A stretch of 64,000 nt of DNA from Hyaloraphidium curvatum. Its lineage: Eukaryota; Monoblepharomycota; Hyaloraphidiomycetes; Hyaloraphidiales; Hyaloraphidiaceae. This document shows positions 23,785-33,710 of this stretch, piece after piece; positions within the stretch are counted from its first letter, which is position 1, and every line of letters begins with the position of its first letter. The DNA lies in NCBI GenBank assembly GCA_025558095.1, contig JAIVFI010000022.1, positions 62,001 to 126,000 of the forward strand, in the 5' to 3' direction. The translations under genes and the position numbers were made by a program. The notes under the pieces are model-generated. The model had not been told where the DNA came from, did not search any database, and saw only the letters and a program-made list of their open reading frames with translations.

Positions 23785-24413
23785 GCAGCTCTTCTTGTGT
23801 TCGGCCCAGTGCGCCTTTTGGCAGTCGCGACCGCCTTAGTGCACCAATCCGCAACCCGAACACCGCTTGAAGCCTTCTTTGTCACCGGAGACGCGGCGAC
23901 AGGAAGCGCATATGTAGGAGCTTTTCACGTCCGCCTCCCTGGTCAACCTCTTGGCTTTCCGGGAGCACGCGGCGCGACGTCCCGACAGTGCACCGTAGCG
24001 CGCAAGACAGCGCCGCGGAAGACCCCTCCGTCCTGCCTCGGTATCTCATCGGACCACTCGATCCGGGTGCCAAGCCCGAAGCTCTCGTCGGTACCGCAAA
24101 CTACGCAGGAGGTCCGTCCGGCGACCACGTCCAGTAGCGCCTCCCTGACGCGCTCAATGTTGGCGGAACAAAGGCGGGCAGCGGCCTCGATGCGCTTTTC
24201 CGTCGTCGAAAAGTCGTCAAAGGCGGGCGCTTCGACGCCCAGCACGAAGCGCGGGCCGACGGTGCCGTCGGCATCGATGACGAGGTCCACCGGGATGCCA
24301 AAGCCGGTGCGGTCCAGCACCTCCGCGTCGAAAGTCGGTATCCCGAGAGCAGCATTTTTGCTCAGAGTGAGACCGGAGGCATCTTCGCCGGCGGCATCTT
24401 GGTGTGGCGACAT
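23785..24413 (-). pseudogene. MYND zinc-finger gene, broken
   Basis: This is a diverged copy of the intact gene at 30037-30684. From ATG 24413 it encodes MSPHQDAAGEDASG... with FDAEVLDRTGF and AFDDFSTTEKRIEAAAR, matching the paralogue. Two lesions are visible. A frameshift near 23960 moves the frame so that the native reading stops at 23943 while the homologous sequence (KAKRLTREADV) continues in another frame. Inside the MYND finger, the codon aligned with the paralogue's YC Tyr is TAA (23838-23836), and the following zinc-ligand Cys is Gly. The zinc finger therefore cannot form. The paralogue-like sequence ends at Cys codon 23787-23785. Confidence 0.85.
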
Positions 24414-24647
24414 GGTCGCTCGAAAAGTCGTCGAGGGGTCGAACAACGCGCCTAACTACTTGCGTGCTCGCGACCCAGGTCTTCCACATCCTTCCGGATA
24501 TTTCGCACGGCCCACAAGTTCAATATCGTGCCGTCACACATCTCTCTATACCGATGGGGCATCAAAAAGCAAGTCAAGAATGTACACAATTCAGCGCCGG
24601 GCTCAAAGCTACCCGATCTGTCATGAGATAGAGCAAAAGTGCAAGAG

Positions 24648-25950
24648 CTATGCCGCCAGCTCCTTCCGGGCGAGCTCCCACGCATTGAGCTCGCGCAAGA
24701 AGGAGCGGTCCTCCTCGTCCACCGGGACTGCGGCTACCCGGGTCACCAGGCCTGTCTTGGGGTCGACGGTGACGATGTTGGTGCCGCACGTGTCTGTGAG
24801 GGGGATGGCATGCATCAGGAACCCGCGAGGATGAGCTCGCGCCGCCTGCACGTACGTTTGGCTCCGGCGCCGTCCGGCGTTCCCACGAACTCGTTGGACA
24901 CGCGCACGATGGCGCTGTACGGCGTCAGGGAAATGACCTCGCTCCCCATCTGCGATCGGCGGAGCCCGAGCCCGAACCACTGCTCGAGGCTCCCGCGGAT
25001 GCTCTCCTTGCCGAAGAACACCGAGTTGGGGTCGAGGAATGTCGCTGCGGGCGCATGAGGTTCAATGCCAAGCAAGATCGACGCATGCGCAAACCCTACC
25101 ATCGTCGGCAATCTCGCGCATACATGCGTCGATGTCCTGCGAGCACACCGCGCTAATCAGGCGGCTCATCGCATCTCGGGCCTCGGTGCAGCCTTCGGGC
25201 TCGCCACGGGCCTTGATGAGCGCGGCCACCGTCCGCTCATGTGCAGCCTCCTCGGGGATGTTGTGCATCTGCGGAAGGTGGGAGGGAGGCGGTGAGGTTG
25301 TGCGGGCCGCACCCGTTGAGGTGGTCTTACTCGAAGCATCTGGCAATCGTCGTTGTAGTAGATTAGCGCCGTGCCATGGAACTCTATATAGGTAATGGTG
25401 TAAGAAACAGCAAAGATATTCTTGCCCTCGAAGACTCACCTGGCGGATAGCCGGTAACTGGGTGCGAGTTGAGTAGGAACCGTAGTCGGACCTCGACGAT
25501 GTGCACGCCCTTCCCGGCGCCGTCCAGATACGGGTCGATGCTCTTGACCTCGAGGGTGGGGCGCGTGACCGCCCAGTCGCTCAGAATCCCGTCGTTCTCC
25601 TCCCGGCCGACGAAGGCGCCCTGTTCCGGGGAGCCGTCAAAACCGCGGGGAGAGCGGGCGGCGGCGGCGCTGCCCACCGAGGAACCGATAAAGACGAACG
25701 AGGACTCGTCCGCCACCAAGCGCCAGAACCACTCCGTGTCGGTCGACCCCCCGGCCAGGTGCAGGTTCACGCCGTCGATGAGCGCCAGCGCGCTGTCGAC
25801 CAGGCGGTCCGGCGTCGGGCCGGGCCGTTTCCGGCGGGTCGGCCGGGGAAGGGCGTAGTGAATGGGGGCCTCCTCGAGCCGCTTCGGCTGCGAGCGGGAG
25901 CCGGGGAGCCGGAGCTTGGGGGCCTTCAGGTGCATGTGGATCCACAGCAT
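24648..25950 (-). CDS. Protein with two NTF2-like (SnoaL-type) domains, 355 aa
   Basis: There are five phase-checked exons on the minus strand: 25950-25440, 25383-25331, 25268-25100, 25044-24856 and 24793-24648. Introns are 56, 62, 55 and 62 nt, with GTGAGT, GTAAGA, GTAGGG and GTACGT donors. The 53-nt second exon (FHGTALIYYNDDCQMLR) is easily missed. The first half (LVDSALALIDGVNLHLAGGS ... VEVRLRFLLNSHPVTGYPP ... MHNIPEEAAHE) and the second half (AMSRLISAVCSQDIDACMRE ... FLDPNSVFFGKESIRGSLEQWF ... VRVSNEFVGT ... ATP-independent hot-dog-like cone pattern) each show the helix then beta-sheet layout of NTF2/SnoaL-like domains. This fold binds small molecules or catalyses isomerase- or hydrolase-type reactions. 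No catalytic residues could be assigned. Start at 25950 is the first ATG giving protein-like sequence; 25935 is possible. Confidence 0.75.
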
Positions 25951-26367
25951 GGTGGGAGACAGCGCACACGGCGCGGCGAGGGCAGCGGAACGGTACGCGG
26001 GGTTGCTGAGGAAATATACCGGCCGGCTCCGTCGTTTTTTGCCGGTTGGCCGGTCCGGAAGCCCTGGGGATTTAACTCGAAGCTTCGGTCGGGGGGCGAG
26101 TCTTCTCTTTAGAAGGCGGCGGGGATCCGGCCGCCCGAGACTCCCCACCCAGACCGTCGCAAATTCCGCATCCACGCACGAGGCGTCGCATCCGGCGAAT
26201 TTATTGACGGCGATATACTCTCCAGGAATACATAGACATGCGTTGCGGCGCAGGAAGCGCGGGTCGGGGCTGCCCCTCTAAGGAGGTTGCCGCCGATCGG
26301 CCCGACCAACCGCCGCTGCGCCCTAAAGCCCGACCCATGCGGTCGGCCGCCCCGCCCGAAGTCCGAA
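25951..26367. other. Intergenic between NTF2-like and DUF5054 genes
   Basis: No exon was recognised between the start of the NTF2-like gene and the stop codon of the DUF5054 gene. Confidence 0.5.
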
Positions 26368-29300
26368 CTACTCGTCCTTGTGGCCGTTCCACACCGGAGG
26401 GATGCTCTTACCGTCCCAGAACTCCACGCGGAACCTGAACCGGGCCGCTCCGGTTTCCCTTCGAGGGGAGACGGGCGAGTGAGGGGACGGCCGGCCACCT
26501 TGCCACCAATCCCACTCACTCTTTCTCGACTGGCCACCACTGCAGGAAGTTGGTACCCCAGAGGTTGTTGTACAGGTTGACCGCCGCACCCCGGTCCATG
26601 CGGGTCGTGCCCGGAGCCAACGGGTATGGGAGCATGCGCGTAGTGCCGACGCTCACCAGGCCCGAGTCGGGGGTGTGGACCCAGATGCCGCCGGGTTGGC
26701 CGAGGCCGTGCCAGGTGTGGTGTATGAACTGCGAGCCGTTGAGGAACACGTCGGCCGGCGAGACGAGGGTGCCGATCTTTTCCACGAGCCAGTCCTCCGC
26801 GGCCGGTTCCGGGGCGGCCAGGAGCTCGGCCACCGCGCCCTGCACCTCGTCCAGGCTCCGCACGCGGGTGCGCCCGCCCAGGGTGGGCCGGAAGACGGTG
26901 GAGATGCCCTCGGGGATCCTGGTGGCCCTCTTGCCGTCCCAGTCGACGGTGACCTCCAGCCGCTGCCGGGCCGGGTCGATCTCGTAGAGCACCGTGAGGT
27001 TGAGCGGCACGCCGTACAGCGGGTCGTTGAGCGACGAGTGGGTGGGGTCCTCCTCCCAGTCGCGCCTGCCCTGCTTGCCGGGGAGCTGGAACGAGAGGTG
27101 CACGGTGAACCGCGGGGTGCGACCGTCCCAGTCGATCGAGTCCACGCGCGGGAGCAGGGCCGTCTTGTGTAGCGACTTGGGCAGCCCGGTCTTGTACAGG
27201 TCGAACTCGGAGATGTAGAGGTAGCTAAGGGAGGGGCGGAACATGGTGAATCGCAGCCCATCCTCCCGCCGCCAAGCACCGACCAATACTCATAGACAAA
27301 GTCCCTGAACTCGGAGTCGTCGTAGAGCCTGTACTCCACTCCTCCGAGCCCCGACTTGCCGCCCTTGACCGCCATCGCCGCGACATCATACCCCCCTTCC
27401 TCGGCCTTGATCGCAAACACGAGGTGCTCCAGCCCGCGGCTCCCCCGGCGGAGCTCCCCGCCCTCCCACTCCCCGCGGTCGAACGCCACCTCCCACATGT
27501 GCGGGCCCACCCATCCCCTGGCCACCTCCCCCGGTGCCAGCTTGCGCAGCGCGCCGCGGGCCTCACCCTGGACCACCAGCGGCGGCGGCACGGGGACCGG
27601 CGTCCCGCGGCCCCAAATGTCGTCGACGATCCGGCGGGCTTCCGCCGCGAGGGAGTGCGAGCCGGCCTCGAGCGCGGCGGCGGCCCATTCGAGGATCATC
27701 TCGCGCTGCTCGGTCCAGGTCGAGGCGAGGTCGCGGAAGTTCTCGTGCACGAAGCGGTGGTGGTTGAACTCGCGCGGGCGCCAGGTCTCGAGGTAGTCTT
27801 CCACGCTGGGTGCGGGGCGGCGCGTCAGCGCGGTCGCAAGGGATCCGGGTGCGCAACGAACCCGAGGAACTCGACCACGCTGCCGCCCCAGGTGTGCTCG
27901 ATCCCCTTGAGCAGCCAGAAGGTGAAGTTGCCGAACGGCCCCTCGATGTCCTTGTCGCACTTTTCGTCGGCCAGGCACGCCTCCCTCAGCCTGTTGACTG
28001 GATGCCGGGGACGGGGTGAGGAGTCCGACCGGGAACGGCGAGACGGTGAGACCCACGCTCGCGGAAGCCCCAGTTCCTGCTCGGATCGCTCCCCCACCCG
28101 TAGACCCACGTGTCCCCCATCTCCCCCTCGAACAGCTCCATCCTCTCTTTGCACTCGGGCTTCTCGAACGCGTCCCAGACCTCCTCCAGGTCCGCCGTGC
28201 GCACGTTGGCGTTGGGGTACGTCTTGCGGATCAGGGCGTAGGTGTCCTGGATGTACTGCAGCGGGTGCGGGCCCGAGTTGTCGTACCACCACTGGAAGAC
28301 GACGCCGGTGCGGCATTTGGAGCCCGAGCCGGGAGGGGAGAGGTGGTGAAGGTGGTAGACCGGGTCGTCCTCCCATCCGTAGCCGCCTATGGGTGACAAG
28401 AAGAAGAGGCGTGCTGTCAGCAAGGCAACAGCTCGCGCCGCGACCACCCACCGTCGTTGTACATAACAATCACCGGCTGCGCCTCGGCCTCCCCCTGCCT
28501 CGGCTTCCCCTTCCACAGGAACGGCCTGTTGTGCGGCACCCCCACCGTTGCGCTGGCCGCGTTGCATCCCAGCGTCATCCCCCTGACCCCGCGCTCGTTC
28601 CACACCGGCACCGTGCCGCTCGAGATCCCCGGCACGTCGCGCTGGCTCACGACCGTCTTCTTGCGGAGCGGCGGGGCGCCGGCGGCGGGGGACGAGGCGA
28701 GGAGGTGGTCGAGCCAGGCGACGAGGTCCAGGCCGGCGCGGGTGAGGGATTCGGAGCCGGATTCGAGCTCGGGGTTGAAGGGGAAAGCGTGGTACGTGAG
28801 GCGGGAGGTGAGCAGCGCGTCCCAAATCTGCAGATGGGGGACATGCGGTCAGCAAACATGTCGCGGACCGATCGAGCCCGGGCAGGACCTTTCGCTGCAT
28901 GGTCTCGTCGGGGCACCGGATTCGCCCGCCGTACTTGAGCCCGATGCCGTCGTCCTCCTTGCCGCCGCCCTCTTGGCCGCACTCCCACAGCAGGCGGATC
29001 AGATACGCGTGCGTGGTGAGGACGTAGGAGTCGTTGCCGCCCGTGACCTGCCGAATGGCCCCGTTCATGTCGATGGCTGGTTGGCGGGGCGGAAGAGGGC
29101 GGCCGTCAGCGAAATGGAAGTCCAGCACCAGCACTGTCGCCTGGCAAACGCACCCTGGGAAAGGAACTCGTTCAGGTATGCGTTGAGGACCGAGACGGCG
29201 TTGGCCGAATGCGAGAAGTGGTTGCGGTCGGCGGTGAACCCAATGTCGAGGTGGAACCCCCAGACCTGGCGGTTCGGCAAAGGGAGCGCGTCGAAGCGGC

Positions 29301-29590
29301 GAGAGAAGGGGGAAATGGCGGGTTGGAATTTCATTCGGGCGGAGCGGAGGTGGGAAGCTGCGAGGTCAGGGACGTTGGGTACAAGCAGCGAAAACACACA
29401 CGATTAGGACTTCGTCGACGTCCGGCACATCCGCGGTGTTGACTGGGCGCGAAAGCGCGGCCTTGACCTTTGCGTGGCGCTCCTGCGCGGTCGGGCGGGC
29501 GGGGCCGCGGACGGGAACCGCGAGCGCGGGCACCAACAACGCCCACAGCGCGAGCGCCGCGAATGCCGCGCGCAGCAAAGACGCCGCCAT
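26368..29590 (-). CDS. Secreted DUF5054-family protein (GH38-like), frameshifted
   Basis: There are eight exons on the minus strand: 29590-29402, 29265-29154, 29076-28889, 28827-28452, 28386-28057, 27997-27862, 27805-26520 and 26458-26368. Phase is kept at every junction. The protein, about 900 aa, starts with a signal peptide (MAASLLRAAFAALALWALL). Family landmarks in order are GFHLDIGFT (metal-binding HxD as in GH38-type enzymes), VLTTHAYLIRLL, YHAFPFNPELE, VSQRDVPGISSG, GCNAASATVGVP, YNDGGYGWEDDP, FRPSLSYLYI and a C-terminal NLYNNLWGTNF ... ARFRFRVEFW. DUF5054 proteins are distant relatives of alpha-mannosidases; their substrate is unknown. Within exon 7 a single base is missing near 27283: the reading changes from FVYEYWS to AWRREDGLRFTMFRPS, and no intron explains it. 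This is either a recent null allele or an assembly error. The 136-nt first intron could also be placed differently. Confidence 0.8.
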
Positions 29591-29687
29591 GTCGGCGGGG
29601 CCGCGGCGGCGGAGCGGGCGGCGGCGGGGCGGAAGGGGGCGACGGAGACAAGGTCTCCAGCTGGACGCGTCGCCGCGGGCCGTGCGG

Positions 29688-29762
29688 AACAACTACTACT
29701 GCGATCGGACCTGCCAGAAAGCTCATTGGAACGATCACAAGAAGATCCGCAGAAGCAAGTAG
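29688..29762 (+). pseudogene. Orphan MYND zinc-finger tail
   Basis: A plus-strand frame ends with NNYYCDRTCQKAHWNDHK, the C-terminal half of a MYND finger, then IRRSK and a stop at 29760-29762. The position aligned with the last zinc-ligand Cys of the intact gene (KKICGHS) is Arg. The first half of the finger and the N-terminal domain are absent. It overlaps the 5' flank of the divergent DUF5054 gene. It looks like a gene remnant. Confidence 0.6.
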
Positions 29763-30036
29763 ACGGTGCTCAGTGTTCGCGTGATGCTGCCATTCGATCA
29801 AACGCGGACTACGGTGCTGCGGAACGACTTGACTAGAATGGTCGAGCGATCGGGATCGTGCCTGCCGGGCGATATCCTCGGCAGGCGTCGGGCGGACAAA
29901 CGGTAAATCATGGGAATCATCTTTTGAATGTACTAGTAGTAGCAAGAAATCTCTGAAATTGCCGCGTGCAGTCGCGCTCTCTTGTGGGACGTGTTCCGCA
30001 CGGCTCCGTGCAACGTGACGCCTTCTTCACGCAACA

Positions 30037-30684
30037 ATGTCGCAAAACTCGGAGCCCGCTGCGGAAGATGCCTCGGTTGTCACTCGGATAATCGGCGTTG
30101 CTGCAAACATGTCCTACTTCGACGCGGACGTCCTGGAGCGCACCGGCTTCGCCATCTTGGTGGAACCCGTCCTCGATGCGCGCGGCACCGTCGGGCGATG
30201 CTTCGTCCTGGGCGCCGAGGCCCCGACCGGCGATCTGTCCACGAAGGACGCGCGCAGCGAAGCCGCGGCACGCGTCTTGTCCGCCAACATGCGGCGCATC
30301 AACGAGGTCATGGACGAGGTTGTCGAACCGGCCGGCTGCGCCATTTGCGGCGCCGACCAAGGCTCCTTCGGACTTAGCACTCGACTTGAGTGGTTCCACG
30401 ATATGCAAGTGCCAGGTGGCAGGTTCTTTCAGGGCGTCTACATGCGTGCCACGGTGGTTTGTCGGAACCTTGATTGCTGCCACACGGCCAAGAGGTTGAC
30501 CAGACTTCCGAAGCCGACCTTGGGCAAGAGGAAGGACTCCTACCTTTGTGCACACTGTGGCCGTGTCTCTGGGGACAAAGCAGCCTTGAAAAAGTGTTCG
30601 GGCTGCGGTTTGGTGGAGTACTGCGATCGCGACTGCCAGAGGGCGGACTGGCCCGAGCACAAGAAGATCTGCGGACACTCTTAG
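30037..30684 (+). CDS. MYND-type zinc-finger protein, 215 aa
   Basis: This is a single-exon gene from ATG 30037 to TAG. The N-terminal 150 residues are a globular domain of unknown function (FDADVLERTGFAILVEP, then EAAARVLSANMRRINEVMDE and a possible small Cys pair CAICG). The C-terminus is a complete MYND finger: CAHCGRVSGD, CSGCGLVEYCDRDC, then W..HKKIC. All seven Cys and the His expected from C-X2-C...C-X2-C...YC-X3-C...H-X3-C are present. MYND fingers bind zinc and mediate protein-protein contacts, often with proline-rich partners. It is the only intact member of this small family in the window; a broken full-length copy and two tail fragments lie nearby. Partner and pathway are unknown. 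Confidence 0.85.
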   Translation: MSQNSEPAAEDASVVTRIIGVAANMSYFDADVLERTGFAILVEPVLDARGTVGRCFVLGAEAPTGDLSTKDARSEAAARVLSANMRRINEVMDEVVEPAGCAICGADQGSFGLSTRLEWFHDMQVPGGRFFQGVYMRATVVCRNLDCCHTAKRLTRLPKPTLGKRKDSYLCAHCGRVSGDKAALKKCSGCGLVEYCDRDCQRADWPEHKKICGHS

Positions 30685-31077
30685 ACTCTTTTGGACGCTC
30701 ACTATCGCAGTGGTTCGATGGAAGTGCCCTCGGACGAAGGCGACCTCAAGGAAGATGACTTTGCAAACCTGGCGAACACCATCGGGACTCTTCTGGGAGA
30801 CGGACAGCGCTGACAGCAGCCTCGGATGACGGAAACGTGCGGGAAATGTACAAAGCATGGATGCTTTGGCTGTCGCGATAGATAGTCCAGCTCCAGCTCG
30901 TGTTCGGATTGCCCGTCGCCGGATTGGGCTTCGCGCCACCGCTGACTGTACCCGCAACCCTCGCCATCCCCGCGCCCGCCGGCCACCCCACTCCTGTCTC
31001 GTCCCCGCCGCTTCTTCCCCGGACTGTGCTCCCTTCGTCCGAAACCCCTGAGCCGCAGCAAACCCACCACCGGCACC
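30685..31077. other. Intergenic, nothing recognised
   Basis: This stretch separates the MYND gene from the decarboxylase-like gene. No exon was seen. Confidence 0.5.
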
Positions 31078-32627
31078 ATGTTGCGCGGAGCGCTCAACGC
31101 GCTCGCGTCCCCCTTCGTCCTCCTCTTCAACCTCGCCCATTCCTGGGCCGTCTACCTCTATGCGGCCATTTTCACCCTCGAAATCGGCCCGCCCATCATC
31201 GCCAACCGGCCGTGCGTGCTTCCGTGCGGCGGACGTTTCCGGGGAGAGGAGCTGACGTGGCGCTCCTCCCCGCAGACGGGGCGTCGTCGCCCGCGAGCTC
31301 GAGTCCCGGATGCACAGGATCAAGATGTACCTCATGTACAACCGCGTCGCCGAGTTCCGTGGGTTGCTCGGGCGGCCGCCGGGGCCCCAGTTTGAACGCG
31401 GCCCGCAGTCGACCGCACGCTGGCCTTCCGCAAGTACCTGCACTTCCACTCGGCAAAGGAAGGGAGGATGGCCAACGAGCCCTTTTCGGAGGAGCACGAC
31501 CCGGACAGGAAGCAGATCCGGAAGTTCATCAGGAGGTACAAGATCGGTGGGTTCCGCCTTCCCAGCAAACCGGACATGACCGGGCTGACTTGTCGTCCTC
31601 CCGCAGACGCCTCCGAGTTCGACCGCGAGGATCCCAGGTCGTACCGCAACTTCAACGATTTCTTCTCCCGCTCCCTGAAGCCCGGCTCCCGCGCCCCCAA
31701 AGGCGGCCCCGACCGCGTCGTCTCGGCCGCGGACTCGAAGCTCGTCGTCTTTCCCTCGGCCCGGCTGACGAGGAAGCTCTGGATAAAGAGCCGCGAGTTC
31801 ACCGTGGCGAACCTGATCGGGGCCGCGGTGCGCGGGCCGGACAGAAAGGACGTCGAGTTCGTGGTCGGACGGGAGCGGGGGGAGGACCTGAGGCGCAAGG
31901 CGGGGGATTGGACGGAGGCGGAGGCGAGGGAGGTGGCGGCCAGGTTTGAGGGCGGGGCGTTCGCGAGCTTCAGGCTCAAACTGCCGGTGCGGCGTCTACG
32001 GAGAACTTGTTGGCTTTGCTGAGCAGACTAAACCCATTATTGTCCGCCGCACAGGACTACCACCGCTTCCACGCGCCCCTCGGTGGCGTCGTGCAATCCA
32101 TGCTCACCATTCCCGGCACCGACTACGAGGTCGACCCCTTCGTCACCACGTCGTCTTTCCTCTCAGTGCTCACGGGCAACGAGCGCGTCGTCATCCGCAT
32201 CCTCTGCGACGGCGGGGAAGAGGCCGACACCATGGCCGCCGCGGACGCCCCCGTGATCGCAGCGCCCAAGGCCAAGCAGAGCTTCGAGTACCTCTTCATC
32301 CCGATCGGCGCGCAGGACGTCGGCACCGTGAAGGTCCACCCGCACGTGCGGCCGGGGTACCGCCTCTCCCGCGGCGAGGAGATGGGCATGTTCGCCTTTG
32401 GCGGTTCCAACATTGTCGTCGCGTTCGAGCCCAGGTGCGTCGAGTGGGACGCGGACCTGCTCGCGTGGAGCCGAGGGGAAGGGAAAAGGGTGCTGCGGGC
32501 GGGGAAGCCCGAGTGGGACAGGCTCGAGGGGCAGCCGATCGAGTGCTTCGTGCGGGCGGGGGACGGAATCGGGACGGTGGTGGCGGAACGGGACGGGCCC
32601 GCGCCGGGGAGGCCGAAGGAAGAGTGA
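31078..32627 (+). CDS. Phosphatidylserine decarboxylase-like protein, 435 aa
   Basis: There are five exons: 31078-31211, 31276-31358, 31409-31546, 31607-31986 and 32055-32627. Introns are 64, 50, 60 and 68 nt and all phases agree. The family uses a pyruvoyl group made by self-cleavage to decarboxylate phosphatidylserine or, in some fungal relatives, amino acids. Landmarks are FNDFFSRSLKPGSR, VSAADSKL (Asp of the self-cleavage triad), LPDYHRFHAPLGG (catalytic His; this motif is only complete after splicing intron 4) and GMFAFGGSNIVVAFE, the cleavage site region. Here the usual GST/GSS is GSN, with the essential Ser kept. The N-terminus has one hydrophobic stretch (ALASPFVLLFNLAHSWAVYLYAAIF) that could anchor it in a membrane. 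PsiD-like amino-acid decarboxylases share this FGGS form, so the substrate is open. Confidence 0.85.
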
Positions 32628-32706
32628 AGGGCGTGCGCGATCCGCTTCATTCTATATGCTGCATTCACAGACGCATCATTAGATTCCTCTTTGTCGAGGT
32701 GGATGA

Positions 32707-33687
32707 TCAATCTTCGGTCACGATCCTCCCCGACACGTCCAGCACTCCTTGCAGCGGCGTGTCCCTCACGACGCCCACATCATACGCGGCACGGAACGCC
32801 CTCACCGCCTCCCCCGCCGTCAGCCCATCCAGCGACTCCATCTCTCCCTCCGCCAGTTCGAACGAAAACACATCCGCGTTGTCCTCCATCCTCTCCCTCC
32901 GCTGGCTCTTCGGCATGAAGACGAACCCGCGTTGCACGCACCACCTCCCGACCACCTGGGCCGGCGTTCGCCCGTGCCGCGCGGCGATGGCGGCGAGGGT
33001 CGGGTCCGAGAGGGATTTTCCCTGCCGCAACGTTCGGTACGATTGGAGCAGGACACCCCGCGAGGCGAAGAACTCCACCGTGCGGCGGCGGTACAACCAC
33101 GGGCTGATCTCGAGCTGGTTGATCGCGGGCGGGATGGTGGCCGCCGCAGCGAGCTCCAGGCAGTCCTCGATGGTGTAGTTCGAAACGCCGAGCGTCCGGA
33201 TAAGGCCAGCCCTGCAGAGCTCCTCCAGCGCCCCGTATGCCGCGACGTGCTTGCCCGGGACAGGCCAGTGGATCAGGCACGCGTCCAGGTACGTCGTCCG
33301 CAGGTCCTTCAGCGTCTTTTCGACCTGCCGCTTGACCGCCTCAGGTCCATCGTAAATCTGGCGCGTCCACACCTTGGATATCAGGTAGAGCTCCTCGCGC
33401 GGCACGCCCGACGCTTCGAGCGCGGCACCGACGTCCGCCTCGTTCTCGTAGAACGCCGCGCAGTCGAATGCGCGGTAGCCAACTGCCAACGCGTCGGGGA
33501 TGACTTCGCGGGCACTCCGCGCGACCGACGCGCCCGTCGCGCTCAGCGCGGGCACAACTCCGACTTTGTAGGTGCCGAACACGAGCAGCGGGTGCCGCCG
33601 GCCGTCGAGCAGCGCCGCGGTCGGCACTTCCGGCGGGGCCATTGGTGCGGCGGTCATCGATCGCCGACAGTCCGCCTTGCCGGTCAT
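32707..33687 (-). CDS. Aldo/keto reductase, 326 aa
   Basis: This single-exon gene encodes an NADPH-dependent (beta/alpha)8-barrel oxidoreductase that reduces aldehydes or ketones. The catalytic tetrad is visible: Asp in FDCAAFYENE, Tyr in the same segment, Lys in LISKVW and His in LIHWPVP. The family segment GLIRTLGVSNYTIEDC and the coenzyme-binding MPKSQRRERMEDN are also present. The ATG at 33687 is 23 bp from the divergent carboxylesterase ATG. ATGs at 33657 or 33642 would leave more room and still keep the barrel, so either may be the true start. It converges with the decarboxylase-like gene 79 bp away. Confidence 0.9.
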   Translation of the reverse strand: MTGKADCRRSMTAAPMAPPEVPTAALLDGRRHPLLVFGTYKVGVVPALSATGASVARSAREVIPDALAVGYRAFDCAAFYENEADVGAALEASGVPREELYLISKVWTRQIYDGPEAVKRQVEKTLKDLRTTYLDACLIHWPVPGKHVAAYGALEELCRAGLIRTLGVSNYTIEDCLELAAAATIPPAINQLEISPWLYRRRTVEFFASRGVLLQSYRTLRQGKSLSDPTLAAIAARHGRTPAQVVGRWCVQRGFVFMPKSQRRERMEDNADVFSFELAEGEMESLDGLTAGEAVRAFRAAYDVGVVRDTPLQGVLDVSGRIVTED

Positions 33688-33710
33688 CCCGATTACCCGA
33701 AACCAACAAA
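33688..33710. promoter_or_regulatory. Compact divergent start region
   Basis: Only 23 bp separate the outermost ATG of the aldo/keto reductase from the ATG of the carboxylesterase (53 or 68 bp with later reductase starts). The two genes must share a bidirectional promoter or have promoters overlapping each other's 5' ends. This suggests shared control of a reductase-esterase pair. Confidence 0.5.

Noticed and set aside
27424-28938. 504-aa plus-strand frame
   Set aside because: It is the shadow of the DUF5054 gene on the opposite strand; its composition is typical of antisense GC-rich frames.
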